NCBI GenBank assembly: GCA_029939015.1
Contig: JAOZTV010000162.1
Location: 1 to 7,317 of the forward strand
Source: Candidatus Aminicenantota bacterium
GTDB taxonomy: Bacteria; Acidobacteriota; Aminicenantia; UBA2199
Direction: 5' to 3'
DNA length: 7,317 nt
Shown here piece by piece: positions 1 to 6,297 of the stretch. The first letter of the stretch is position 1; every line of letters starts with the position of its first letter. The notes below the pieces were generated by a model that worked only from the letters and a program-made list of their open reading frames with translations, had not been told where the DNA came from and did not search any database. The translations under genes and the position numbers were made by a program.

Positions 1-57
1 TTTTAAGTAGCTCCATTTATTTAATGTTAATTAACTTTTTTGATAACTTTATTTTTA

Positions 58-177
58 TCAATTCTCCAATATCTTTTTAACTTCTTTCTTAGGTAAACCT
101 GCAATATCAGAAATGTCATCAAGGGCAATGCCCTTATTAAACATTCTTATGAACTTGATGTTTAAACTTTCAAAGGC
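58..177 (-). pseudogene. C-terminal relic of an Rpn/PD-(D/E)XK transposase-like protein
   Basis: Read on the minus strand, this stretch encodes about 39 residues ending at a TGA (complement of 58-60), with an in-frame TAA immediately upstream (complement of 178-180). It contains GIALDDISDIAGLP followed by a lysine/glutamate-rich end (KKEVKKILEN). That pattern, a 'G-I-x-x-E/D-D-I-S-x-I-T/A-G-L' helix-turn-helix-like tail, is typical of the extreme C-terminus of Rpn-family recombination-promoting nucleases/PD-(D/E)XK transposases (PF12784-type). The nuclease domain itself is absent, and the 50 bases upstream (178-227) are promoter sequence of the divergent gene, so this is probably a decayed leftover. 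An internal ATG exists but lacks a ribosome binding site. The family assignment rests on a short motif and could be wrong; a chance open frame is the alternative. Confidence 0.45.
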
Positions 178-192
178 TTATTAAATTATGTA

Positions 193-221
193 TTGAATAA
201 AAATAATAATAATACTATAAT
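193..221 (+). promoter_or_regulatory. Sigma-70-type promoter of the AAA/nuclease gene
   Basis: A TTGAAT -35 box (193-198) is separated by exactly 17 bp from a perfect TATAAT -10 box (216-221). The expected transcription start, about 7 bases past the -10 box, falls on or next to the ATG at 228. The transcript would therefore have essentially no 5' leader, which agrees with the absence of any purine-rich ribosome binding site before that ATG. The boxes are seen directly; the start point is inferred. Confidence 0.65.
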
Positions 222-227
222 GTATGT

Positions 228-1973
228 ATGGAAAGGCTAAAAAGAATACCTTATGGAGAATCAAATTTTGAGAAGATAATTCAAAACAATTATTATTTTG
301 TTGATAAAAGTGAATTTATAAAAACAATTGAAGAATTTGGTGGAGCGTATCTTATATTTCTCCGTCCAAGAAGATTTGGTAAGTCTCTATTTTTATCAAT
401 GCTTGAACATTATTATGATATTGATAGAAAAAATCAGTTTGATGAATTGTTTAATGGTTTATGGATACATAAAAACCCAACAAGTTTAAGAAATTTATAT
501 CCTGTACTAAAATTTAATTTTTCTGGTATTCCAACTGATGGAGAACAGGAATTAGTAAAATTAGGTTTTTACTCATCTGTTAAAAATAGTTTGAGCTTTT
601 TTATAAATAAGTATAAGGAGCGTTATAAAATAACTGAAAGTATAAAAAAATACATTTTTAATTCGACAGATACTTCAATTATGATGAAAAATTTTATTGC
701 AAAAATGCATGAATTAAATGTCAGATACTATTTGTTAATAGATGAATATGATAATCTTGCAAATAATATATTAATTGAACATGGCGAAAACAGATATAAA
801 TCCTCAACACAGGGTGGTGGTTTTTTGAGGAGTTTTTTTGCAGTTATTAAAAACGGAACAGATAATAGAACAATTGAGAGATTATTTATAACAGGTGTAA
901 GTCCACTTGTTTTAAGTGATGTTACGAGTGGTTTTAATATTGGAGATAATATATCAGTATCAGCTTCTTTTGCTAATATGACAGGATTTACGCAAAATGA
1001 GTTACAAGGCTTAGTTAATTATTATATTGAACAGAACGAAATAGAAAATACAAAAAAAACAGAAATATTAAAAGACATGAAAGATTGGTATAATAGTTAT
1101 TTGTTTTGTGTAGGAACAGAGAAACTTTATAATTCAGATATGGTTTTGTATTATCTTCATACTTATTTAAGGGATAAAATTAAACCAATAAATATGCTTG
1201 ATGAGAATGTGAGAACAGACTATAAAAAACTTAAATTTTTAATAACAAAGGCAAAAAAGCTTAATGGTAATTTTAAGGCTTTAAGAAATTTGCTTGAAGA
1301 AAGAGACGAAGAATATGAGTTTGTAAAGAGTTTTTCCATAAAAGAGATTGAAGATGATAATAATTTTGTTTCTTTTCTTTACTATCTTGGTTTAATTACA
1401 TTTAATAAAAAAAGAGGTTTGTTTTATAATTTTATTGTGCCAAACAGGGTTATAAAAAAAATGTTATGGGGCTTTGTAGAAAAATCATTAAAGGAGGCAG
1501 GAGGTCTTGAATTTGATTCGTCTGCTTATGGTAAAATGTTTAACAGGCTTGGATATGATGGAGATCTTTTCCCACTTTTAAACTATATTTTTGATAGGTT
1601 TTATAATGCTGTTTCCAATAGAGATTTTATCTATAAAGAGGCTGGTGTAAAAGGCTTTTTACTTGCTTTTTTGAATATGTCTTATCTTTATAAGGTAAGT
1701 TCGGAACGAGAAGAGAATAAGGGATATATTGATATAATTTTAGAACCAAGTTTATCTCTATTTGATGATATGAGACCTGATAATTATATAATAGAGCTTA
1801 AATATATAACAAAGGAAGACCTTGAAAATAAGAAAACAAATATGATAGAAAAATATAAAAATGATGCAATTAAACAACTTGCAAGATATGAGAAAAATTT
1901 AGTTGGAAGTATTCATAAAATTGTGATAATTGCCGGAAACACTAAATTATATTTTATTGAAGAAATTTATTAA
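228..1973 (+). CDS. AAA-ATPase-like protein with C-terminal PD-(D/E)XK nuclease domain
   Basis: A 581-residue protein with the architecture of the AAA-ATPase-like (PF09820) plus PD-(D/E)XK nuclease (PF08011, formerly DUF1703) family. The N-terminus (residues 6-30) shows the family's 'P-x-G-x-x-x-F-E-x-I...Y-x-V-D-K-S/T' signature. A Walker A-like loop RPRRFGKS lies at 46-53, Walker B YYLLIDEYD at 167-175, and a sensor-like ITGVSP at 221-226. The C-terminal nuclease core has Asp502 in GYIDIILEP and Glu523/Lys525 in IIELKYI, followed by an AIKQLARY helix (Gln550), so both active sites look intact. The length is normal for the family. The start fits family alignments even though no ribosome binding site is visible. 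These genes are often multicopy in anaerobes and their biological role is not established; defence or mobile-element functions have been suggested only by association. It is followed by a separate promoter at 1996, so it appears monocistronic. Confidence 0.9.
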   Translation: MERLKRIPYGESNFEKIIQNNYYFVDKSEFIKTIEEFGGAYLIFLRPRRFGKSLFLSMLEHYYDIDRKNQFDELFNGLWIHKNPTSLRNLYPVLKFNFSGIPTDGEQELVKLGFYSSVKNSLSFFINKYKERYKITESIKKYIFNSTDTSIMMKNFIAKMHELNVRYYLLIDEYDNLANNILIEHGENRYKSSTQGGGFLRSFFAVIKNGTDNRTIERLFITGVSPLVLSDVTSGFNIGDNISVSASFANMTGFTQNELQGLVNYYIEQNEIENTKKTEILKDMKDWYNSYLFCVGTEKLYNSDMVLYYLHTYLRDKIKPINMLDENVRTDYKKLKFLITKAKKLNGNFKALRNLLEERDEEYEFVKSFSIKEIEDDNNFVSFLYYLGLITFNKKRGLFYNFIVPNRVIKKMLWGFVEKSLKEAGGLEFDSSAYGKMFNRLGYDGDLFPLLNYIFDRFYNAVSNRDFIYKEAGVKGFLLAFLNMSYLYKVSSEREENKGYIDIILEPSLSLFDDMRPDNYIIELKYITKEDLENKKTNMIEKYKNDAIKQLARYEKNLVGSIHKIVIIAGNTKLYFIEEIY

Positions 1974-1995
1974 TCTTCAAATGCTCAATTAATTC

Positions 1996-2024
1996 TTGAA
2001 TTCCCCTCATTTTTCTTATACAAT
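1996..2024 (+). promoter_or_regulatory. Sigma-70-type promoter of the acyl ligase/acyltransferase gene
   Basis: A TTGAAT -35 box (1996-2001) and a TACAAT -10 box (2019-2024; TATACAAT if extended) are spaced by 17 bp. The predicted start is near 2031, giving a leader of roughly 37 bases before the ATG at 2068. The TTG of the -35 box is also a possible in-frame start codon of a longer reading frame, but its overlap with the promoter argues against use as a start. Confidence 0.6.
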
Positions 2025-2056
2025 ACTATTTTGTGATAGAAATAAACAAATAAATA

Positions 2057-2062
2057 TGGAGA
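2057..2062 (+). promoter_or_regulatory. Ribosome binding site that sets the start at 2068
   Basis: TGGAGA with a GGAG core at 2058-2061 sits 6 bases before the ATG at 2068. It overlaps an upstream in-frame ATG at 2056 that has no purine-rich sequence of its own. The site therefore favours ATG 2068 over both ATG 2056 and the TTG at 1996. Confidence 0.7.
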
Positions 2063-2067
2063 AAACT

Positions 2068-4533
2068 ATGTTATTAAACAATTTGAAGAAACCAGCATTA
2101 ATATTGAAAGATACAAATGTTTCATATCAGGAACTTTTAAACCATGCAGCAAATTATGCATTACACTATAAAAACAAAAATATTACAAAAATTGCTATTT
2201 TTGCAGAGAACAGACTTGAATGGGCTTACGCTCTATACTCAGCATGGATAGATAATAAGATAGCTGTTCCAATTGATTTTATGTCAACAGCCGAGGATGT
2301 TTCATATATATTAAATGATTGCAGACCCGAAGTAGTATATTACTCAAAAGAAACTGAAAAAACTATAATTGAAGCTAAAAATAACTTAAAATATAAACCT
2401 GAAATGATTTTTATTGATAAATTTAAGGATACAGCTATTATTGATAATATCAAACCTATTGAAGACCCTGAGCCTGATAAGACTTTGCTCATTATATATA
2501 CATCAGGTACAACAGGAAATCCTAAGGGAGTAATGTTGTCTTTTGATAATTTAAAGGCTAATATAGAATTATTAGCTGATGGCAACTCTTATTATTCAGA
2601 TAAAAACCGTACCCTGGTACTATTACCTCTTCATCACGTACTGCCCCTCTTAGGTTCATTAATGGTAACCCTCTATGCAGAAGGGACAGCAGTATTTTCC
2701 CCATCTTTAAAACCTGAAGATATACTTGAAACATTACAAAACAATAAAATCACATTAATTATAGGAGTTCCAAGGTTTTATAATTCACTTCATAAGGGAA
2801 TTATGGATAAAATTAATGCAAAAGGCATAACTAAGCTTATATTTAAAACCCTCTCATTAATAGGTTCACAAAAGATTTCAAAAAAAATATTTGCTCAAGT
2901 ACATGAAAAATTTGGAGGTCATATTGAACACCTTATTGCAGGTGGAGCAAAACTTGATCTGCAGGTTGGTAAAGATTTCACAACCTTAGGTTTTAATATT
3001 GCAGAAGGTTATGGAATGACTGAGACTGCTCCAATGATAGCTTTTCCACGTGTTGGAGATTTGAAAATAGGTACAACTGGAAAACCTGTGCCTACATTGG
3101 ATGTTAAAATAAAAGATGGTGAAATTATTGTAAAAGGCAGAAATGTAATGCAGGGTTATTATAATAAACCTGAAGAAACCGCAGAAGTTATTAAAGACGG
3201 CTGGCTCTATACAGGTGATCTGGGTAATATTTCAAAAGATGGATACCTTACAATTACAGGAAGAAAAAAAGAAATAATAGTACTTTCAAATGGAAAAAAC
3301 ATTAATCCAGCTTTAATAGAAGCAAAAATCGCCTCAATGTCTGAACTAATTGCTGAAATAGGAGTTTTTCAAAAAAAAGATCAATTACAAGCTGTAATTT
3401 TCCCTGACTTTAAAAAAATAGGTAATCTTGGTATTAGTAATATTGCAGAATCAATTAGATGGAATGTAATAGACACATATAATCAAAAAGTAACCCCATA
3501 CAAAAAAATTAATAAATTTTATATAACAAAAGAAGAATTACCCAAAACAAGATTGGGAAAGATAAAACGATTTGAACTCGAAAACATAGAATTTCAAAAA
3601 ACTGAAAAAAAAACAAAAATCATTGAACCTGATTTTGCAGAGTATAAGACAATTAAAACTTACCTCGAAGAACAAACAAAAAACAAAATATCTCCTGATG
3701 ATCATTTTGAACTTGATCTGGGTTTAGACTCTCTTGATAAAATCAGTTTTCAAACATTTGTTTCTTCTACATTTGGGATTGAGATGAAAGACGATCTCTT
3801 AATAAACCATCCCACAGTTTTAAAGCTATCCAATTTTATTAAAGAAAAAAAGAATAAATTTAAAGTTGAAGCCGTTAAATGGGGAGAAATTTTTAAAGAA
3901 AAAATTGATTTCAAAGTACCCAAAAGCTGGGTAACACAAAATTTTTTCAAAAATTCAAGCAGGCTATTTTTAAAATCGTATTTTAAATTAAAAGGAAAGG
4001 GTATGGAAAATCTTCCTGACAGTCCTGTAATTCTTGCTCCAAACCATCAGAGTTTCTACGACAGTCTATATGTTATGGCATTTTTAAAAAATAAATTCAT
4101 GAAAAGAACATATTTTTATGCAAAAGAGAAACACGTTAAACAAAAATGGTTAAAATTCATTGCAGGTCGTCATAATATAATTATTATGGATATAAATAAA
4201 GATTTAAAACAATCTTTGAAAAAAATGGCTGAAATATTAAGAAATGGGAAAAATATAATTATATTCCCTGAAGGAACAAGATCAAAGGACGGTAATCTTG
4301 GACAATTCAAAAAATCTTTTGCAATACTTGCTAAAGAGTTAAATATACCAATTATTCCAATAGCAATTAATGGTGCATTTAAAGCCCTTCCAAGAGGCAA
4401 GGTTATTCCAAAACCATTTAAAAGAATTAATGTTAATTTTTTAGAGCCTGTTTACCCCAAAGATTACTCTTATTCTACTCTTTCTGATGCAGTTTATAAT
4501 AAAATTAATTCAAACTTAAATAATTGTTTGTAA
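2068..4533 (+). CDS. Acyl-CoA/acyl-ACP synthetase - ACP - PlsC acyltransferase fusion
   Basis: An 821-residue, three-module protein. Residues 1 to about 505 form an adenylate-forming ligase: P-loop-like YTSGTTGNPKG (144-154), YGMTE (315-319), YTGDLG (381-386), the GRKKEIIVLSNGKNINP hinge (398-414) and a PKTRLGKIKR motif carrying the probable catalytic Lys498. An acyl carrier domain follows (about 520-600), with LGLDSL presenting Ser555 for phosphopantetheine. The C-terminus (about 625-821) is a PlsC/LPLAT acyltransferase with the catalytic H-x4-D (His660, Asp665 in NHQSFYDS), FPEGTRS (733-739) and a VPIIP-like block (IPIIPIAI, 760-767). All key residues are present. Probable role: activate a fatty acid as acyl-AMP, load it on the built-in ACP and transfer it to a lysophospholipid or glycerol-phosphate acceptor at the inner face of the membrane. 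E. coli Aas does a comparable job, but with acyltransferase first and no fused ACP. No clear membrane span is seen. The acceptor and chain length are unknown; a role in a specialised lipid is possible. Confidence 0.9.
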   Translation: MLLNNLKKPALILKDTNVSYQELLNHAANYALHYKNKNITKIAIFAENRLEWAYALYSAWIDNKIAVPIDFMSTAEDVSYILNDCRPEVVYYSKETEKTIIEAKNNLKYKPEMIFIDKFKDTAIIDNIKPIEDPEPDKTLLIIYTSGTTGNPKGVMLSFDNLKANIELLADGNSYYSDKNRTLVLLPLHHVLPLLGSLMVTLYAEGTAVFSPSLKPEDILETLQNNKITLIIGVPRFYNSLHKGIMDKINAKGITKLIFKTLSLIGSQKISKKIFAQVHEKFGGHIEHLIAGGAKLDLQVGKDFTTLGFNIAEGYGMTETAPMIAFPRVGDLKIGTTGKPVPTLDVKIKDGEIIVKGRNVMQGYYNKPEETAEVIKDGWLYTGDLGNISKDGYLTITGRKKEIIVLSNGKNINPALIEAKIASMSELIAEIGVFQKKDQLQAVIFPDFKKIGNLGISNIAESIRWNVIDTYNQKVTPYKKINKFYITKEELPKTRLGKIKRFELENIEFQKTEKKTKIIEPDFAEYKTIKTYLEEQTKNKISPDDHFELDLGLDSLDKISFQTFVSSTFGIEMKDDLLINHPTVLKLSNFIKEKKNKFKVEAVKWGEIFKEKIDFKVPKSWVTQNFFKNSSRLFLKSYFKLKGKGMENLPDSPVILAPNHQSFYDSLYVMAFLKNKFMKRTYFYAKEKHVKQKWLKFIAGRHNIIIMDINKDLKQSLKKMAEILRNGKNIIIFPEGTRSKDGNLGQFKKSFAILAKELNIPIIPIAINGAFKALPRGKVIPKPFKRINVNFLEPVYPKDYSYSTLSDAVYNKINSNLNNCL

Positions 4534-4547
4534 ATATTAATTTTCAC

Positions 4548-4576
4548 TTGACATATTTTTTTTGAAATTGTAAAAT
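4548..4576 (+). promoter_or_regulatory. Near-consensus promoter of the FHA gene
   Basis: A perfect TTGACA -35 box (4548-4553), a 17-bp spacer and a TAAAAT -10 box (4571-4576) lie just downstream of the preceding stop codon. The start is expected near 4583, leaving a leader of about 18 bases that is just long enough to hold the ribosome binding site. No terminator is visible between 4533 and this promoter, so readthrough from upstream may add to expression. Confidence 0.7.
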
Positions 4577-4587
4577 CTATTATAAAT

Positions 4588-4592
4588 GGAGG
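4588..4592 (+). promoter_or_regulatory. Ribosome binding site that sets the start at 4601
   Basis: GGAGG at 4588-4592 is 8 bases before the ATG at 4601, near-ideal spacing. An in-frame ATG at 4586 overlaps this site and has no upstream signal, so the start is placed at 4601. Confidence 0.75.
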
Positions 4593-4600
4593 TATTGAAT

Positions 4601-5158
4601 ATGGGTTTAGATAACATATATATATTATTTGGTGGAATTCTTATACTTATCGTATTAATATTGATTATATTAAAATATATTTTAAAACCAAAAGTGAATA
4701 ATGAAGAAAACATAAATGAATCTCTTGATATTATAGATGACGAAGAACAGGAATTTACTATTGAAGAAGATTTAGAAGAAGATGACCCTAACTATAAAAC
4801 AGAATATTTAGATGTGGATTCAATGAAAACCAATAATGAAGTTAAAATTGAAAAACCCATAGAGGTCAATACAGTTACTGTATCAATAAAAGGTGAAAAG
4901 ATAGGTACATTCAATCTTTCAGACGAGGGTACAATTATCGGAAGAGACCCATCAAAGGCAACTATTATAATATCTGACGCGATTGTTTCAAAAACACATT
5001 TGAAAATCACACCTGATGGTGAGAACTTTATATTAGAGGATCTAAACTCAACAAATGGTACTTTTATTAATGGAGAACAGATTCACAAAGAAAAAATCAC
5101 TTCTGATGACATAATACTTATTGGCAAAAAAGGAAATATATTAATTAGATTTAATTAA
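4601..5158 (+). CDS. Membrane-anchored FHA-domain protein
   Basis: A 185-residue protein. Residues 6-28 form one very hydrophobic transmembrane helix rich in Ile and Leu, followed by lysines (25, 29, 31). By the positive-inside rule the rest faces the cytoplasm. A strongly acidic, probably disordered linker (about 35-70) leads to a C-terminal forkhead-associated domain (about 90-185). It carries the phosphothreonine-binding signature: GRD (114-116), S-x-x-H (Ser130, His133) and LNSTNGTFING (148-158). FHA domains bind phosphothreonine peptides, so this protein probably docks a phosphorylated partner at the membrane. No Ser/Thr kinase, phosphatase or secretion gene accompanies it here, so the partner is unknown. 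It has its own promoter and is the last plus-strand gene before the convergent gap. Confidence 0.88.
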   Translation: MGLDNIYILFGGILILIVLILIILKYILKPKVNNEENINESLDIIDDEEQEFTIEEDLEEDDPNYKTEYLDVDSMKTNNEVKIEKPIEVNTVTVSIKGEKIGTFNLSDEGTIIGRDPSKATIIISDAIVSKTHLKITPDGENFILEDLNSTNGTFINGEQIHKEKITSDDIILIGKKGNILIRFN

Positions 5159-5190
5159 GTGAGATCTAAATCTTCACTACCTATGTTTTT
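5158..5190 (+). terminator. Possible rho-independent terminator after the FHA gene
   Basis: Starting at the last base of the stop codon, AGTGA (5158-5162) pairs with TCACT (5174-5178), and GAT (5163-5165) with ATC (5170-5172). There is one bulged T and a CTAA loop. A run of five T follows at 5186-5190, but seven bases intervene and the stem is weak. It may act as an inefficient terminator, or termination may depend on the stronger hairpins just downstream. Confidence 0.35.
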
Positions 5191-5195
5191 GTATT

Positions 5196-5271
5196 TATGG
5201 AAGTGAGGCTTTAGCCTCGCCAATCACTAATAATAGGATTACATATGCGGGACTAAAGTCCCACTTCCATA
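5196..5271. repeat. Inverted pair of REP-like palindromes (BIME-like)
   Basis: Two 25-base arms, 5196-5220 and 5247-5271, are inverted copies of one another (21 of 25 match) separated by 26 bases. Each begins (reading inward) with TATGGAAGTG and ends with a CGC, and each contains its own hairpin: GAGGC-TTTA-GCCTC at 5205-5218 and GGGAC-TAAA-GTCCC at 5249-5262. All four differences between the arms fall in the stems and are paired (A-T for G-C and G-C for A-T), so both hairpins are kept. This layout matches bacterial REP/BIME elements, which are often mobilised by Y1 transposases (RAYT), though no such transposase is in the window. Lying between convergent genes, the hairpins could also stop transcription or protect 3' ends from both sides. 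The structure is read directly; mobility and function are inferred. Confidence 0.8.
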
Positions 5272-5309
5272 GTGGGTATGTATTTCTGTCCAATAATACT
5301 AAGTATTTA

Positions 5310-6284
5310 TTATAGATTATATTCTTTTTTGACCAGTTCAATATCAGATTTCACCATCATGTCAATTAATTGCTCAAAACTTGTTTCAGGTTCCCAGTTT
5401 AAGATTTTTTTAGCCTTTCCCGGGTCACCTATTAATAAATCAACTTCTGCTGGTCTAATAAATTTTTTGTCTAATTTAACATATTCTTTATAATCCAAAT
5501 CAAGAGATGAAAAAGCAGTTTCTACAAGATTTTTAACCGAATGTGTTTTACCGGTTGAAATTATAAAATCTTCCGGCTTATCCTGTTGTAGCATTAACCA
5601 CATAGCTTTTACATAATCACCAGCAAATCCCCAGTCTCTCTTAGCGTCAAGGTTGCCCATTTTTAATTCGTCAGTTATCCCTAATTTTATTTTGGCAGCA
5701 TTATAAGTAACCTTTCTTGTTACAAATTCAATTCCTCTTCTTGGTGATTCATGATTAAATAAGATTCCAGATACACCAAAAATATCATAACTTTCTCTAT
5801 AGTTTACAGTTATCCAATGACCATAAACTTTTGCTACACCATAAGGACTTCTAGGGTGAAAAGGTGTTTCTTCGTGCTGTGGTATAGTTTTAACCTTTCC
5901 AAACATCTCCGATGATGATGCCTGATAGAATTTAATTTTAGGATTTACTGCTCTTATAGCTTCCAAAACCCTTGTAACACCAATTGCAGTAAATTGTGCT
6001 GTCAATACAGGCTGTGTCCATGAGGTTGGTACAAAACTCATGGCCGCCAGATTATATATTTCATCAGGTTTAATATCATCAACCAGATTTATTAATGACA
6101 TCTGATCTAATAAATCAGCCTGCCTTATCTCTATTTTATCTTTAATATGATCAATCCTATCAAATTTTTCCATACTGGATCTTCTAACCATTCCAAATAC
6201 TTCATATCCCTTATCTAATAAAAATTCAGCAAGATAAGAACCATCCTGCCCGGTTATTCCTGTAATAAGTGCTCTTTTTGACAT
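5310..6284 (-). CDS. gmd: GDP-mannose 4,6-dehydratase
   Basis: A 324-residue short-chain dehydrogenase/reductase of the extended type that converts GDP-D-mannose to GDP-4-keto-6-deoxy-D-mannose in the cytoplasm. This is the branch point to GDP-L-fucose, GDP-D-rhamnose and related sugars of surface polysaccharides. Visible signs are the Rossmann motif TGITGQDG (8-15), NADP-selecting RRSS (34-37), the ASSSEMFG segment with Ser124 and Glu126 (Ser replacing the Thr of E. coli Gmd), the catalytic Tyr148-x3-Lys152 in SPYGVAK, GNLDAKRDWGFAGDYV (210-225) and RPAEVDLLIGDP (277-288). It is shorter than the 373-residue E. coli enzyme but typical of the compact bacterial group. An AAAAGGAG ribosome binding site (complement of 6290-6297) overlaps the stop codon of the signal peptidase gene upstream, so it is probably co-transcribed and translationally coupled with it. 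The partner that uses its product (Fcl or Rmd) is not in the window. Confidence 0.95.
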   Translation of the reverse strand: MSKRALITGITGQDGSYLAEFLLDKGYEVFGMVRRSSMEKFDRIDHIKDKIEIRQADLLDQMSLINLVDDIKPDEIYNLAAMSFVPTSWTQPVLTAQFTAIGVTRVLEAIRAVNPKIKFYQASSSEMFGKVKTIPQHEETPFHPRSPYGVAKVYGHWITVNYRESYDIFGVSGILFNHESPRRGIEFVTRKVTYNAAKIKLGITDELKMGNLDAKRDWGFAGDYVKAMWLMLQQDKPEDFIISTGKTHSVKNLVETAFSSLDLDYKEYVKLDKKFIRPAEVDLLIGDPGKAKKILNWEPETSFEQLIDMMVKSDIELVKKEYNL

Positions 6285-6289
6285 ACTAT

Positions 6290-6297
6290 CTCCTTTT
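6290..6297 (-). promoter_or_regulatory. gmd ribosome binding site overlapping the upstream stop codon
   Basis: On the minus strand AAAAGGAG is followed five bases later by the gmd ATG (complement of 6282-6284). The first bases of this site lie in the TAA that ends the signal peptidase gene (complement of 6296-6298). Only 11 bases separate the two reading frames, an arrangement that favours translational coupling. Confidence 0.8.

Noticed and set aside
1..16. Possible minus-strand gene start reading MELLK off the left edge
   Set aside because: Only five codons are visible and there is no ribosome binding site before the ATG, so it cannot be supported.
26..35. Palindrome GTTAATTAAC
   Set aside because: A ten-base AT-rich palindrome is expected by chance in this composition, and no second copy or linked promoter supports an operator.
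2340..2585. Minus-strand open frame inside the acyl ligase gene
   Set aside because: It is antisense to well-conserved ligase motifs, has no recognisable family features and is explained by codon bias of the real gene. The same holds for minus-strand frames at 3750-3950, 4170-4400 and 4792-5010.
5196..5271. CRISPR-like repeat or tRNA fold
   Set aside because: There are only two copies, in inverted orientation, with no spacer series; no anticodon or acceptor structure is present.
5295..5307. Palindrome AATACTAAGTATT just past the gmd stop codon
   Set aside because: The stem is short and nearly all A-T, and no T-run follows on the minus strand, so it is a poor terminator; the REP-like hairpins beyond it are better candidates.
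5272..5493. Plus-strand open frame across the 3' end of gmd
   Set aside because: It overlaps conserved gmd codons on the other strand, begins in the repeat region and has no ribosome binding site or recognisable family.
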